Shown here in pieces: positions 38,789-38,859 of a stretch of DNA of 38,859 bases. Below the pieces are notes generated by a model that was given only the letters and a program-made list of their open reading frames with translations, was not told the origin of the DNA and did not search any database. The translations under genes and the position numbers were made by a program. Each line of letters starts with the position of its first letter. Within the stretch, counting starts at the first letter, position 1. Source of the DNA: an uncultured Clostridia bacterium (GTDB lineage Bacteria > Bacillota > Clostridia > Oscillospirales > Acutalibacteraceae); contig CALWIZ010000024.1 in the NCBI GenBank assembly GCA_944380885.1, positions 1 to 38,859 on the forward strand. The letters run 5' to 3'.

Positions 38789-38859
38789 ATGTCTGAAAAT
38801 CTGAACGGCATCCAGATCCAGCTGCTCTTGTATTTTCTGGAGGCGGAGCCGAAAAAACG
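38789..38859 (+). CDS. Gene cut by the window edge, possibly a winged-helix metal regulator
   Basis: Only 23 codons are visible (MSENLNGIQIQLLLYFLEAE...). GGAGGAAGGG lies eight bases before ATG 38789. The start of an amphipathic first helix (IQIQLLLYFLEAE) would suit a DtxR- or MarR-type winged-helix regulator, and the autoregulatory-looking box 3 in front fits a DtxR-like repressor. This is a guess from position; the family cannot be read from 23 residues. Confidence 0.5.
   Translation, partial: MSENLNGIQIQLLLYFLEAEPKK

Noticed and set aside
1..38859. CRISPR arrays, tRNA or rRNA genes
   Set aside because: No regularly spaced identical repeats of suitable length and no tRNA-like cloverleaf or rRNA sequence was noticed on either strand.

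Overview
The window looks like a chromosomal segment of a gut-type Bacillota (class Clostridia, probably Oscillospirales/Ruminococcaceae-like). The evidence is an LL-diaminopimelate aminotransferase (DapL) lysine operon under a lysine riboswitch, a glmS ribozyme in front of glmS, strong AGGAGG-type ribosome binding sites, and TTGACA/TATAAT promoters. Species is not determinable from what I can see.

Core chromosome (1-16244). Leftward genes: a small HTH regulator, a zinc-ribbon/TM2 protein, an acyltransferase, a GNAT acetyltransferase, a membrane-anchored lipase, two overlapping flavodoxin-fold proteins, a 55-residue unknown, the 23S rRNA uracil methyltransferase rlmD, and the operon dapA-dapF-dapL-lysA. 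The region 12072-12799 is packed with RNA control: a lysine riboswitch with terminator reading left, then back to back the glmS promoter, glmS ribozyme and a hairpin touching the glmS start codon reading right. glmS and guaA follow. An isolated promoter-terminator unit at 7609-7736 may make a short RNA.

Element 1 (16233-29102, about 12.86 kb, AT-rich). A 14-bp direct repeat, GAGTGGGAATAAAT, sits on the guaA stop codon and again at 29089. Just inside each end are same-orientation TGATAGC repeats, likely integrase arm sites. Between them lie a DUF2971 protein, an XRE repressor, a divergent xis-int pair, a MobC-like protein, a RepA-like helicase, origin/oriT-like inverted repeats, a MOBV relaxase and TnpV. 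Two defence modules follow: an AlwI-family Type IIS restriction-modification operon (controller, two adenine methylases, endonuclease) and a DUF262 + HEPN two-gene unit. It has no conjugation machinery, so it reads as an integrative mobilizable element (IME) carrying defence genes.

Element 2 (29089 to beyond the window). Directly after the right repeat there is a second left end: different paired arm-like repeats (TGATAAGAT), a terminator, a paralogous XRE repressor, the same divergent promoter and the same 75-nt leader. No xis or int follows. Instead the leader runs into GC-rich cargo: a frameshifted membrane methyltransferase, a small membrane protein, an ABC transporter pair with a TetR regulator, and a P1B-type ATPase operon with tiny metal-binding or membrane proteins. 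Three copies of a 16-bp palindrome (GTTAGCNNNNRCTAAC) mark the ABC pair, the ATPase operon and the gene that starts at the right edge, suggesting one metal- (probably iron-) responsive regulon. The layout suggests a tandem, integrase-less cis-mobilizable element beside a complete IME.
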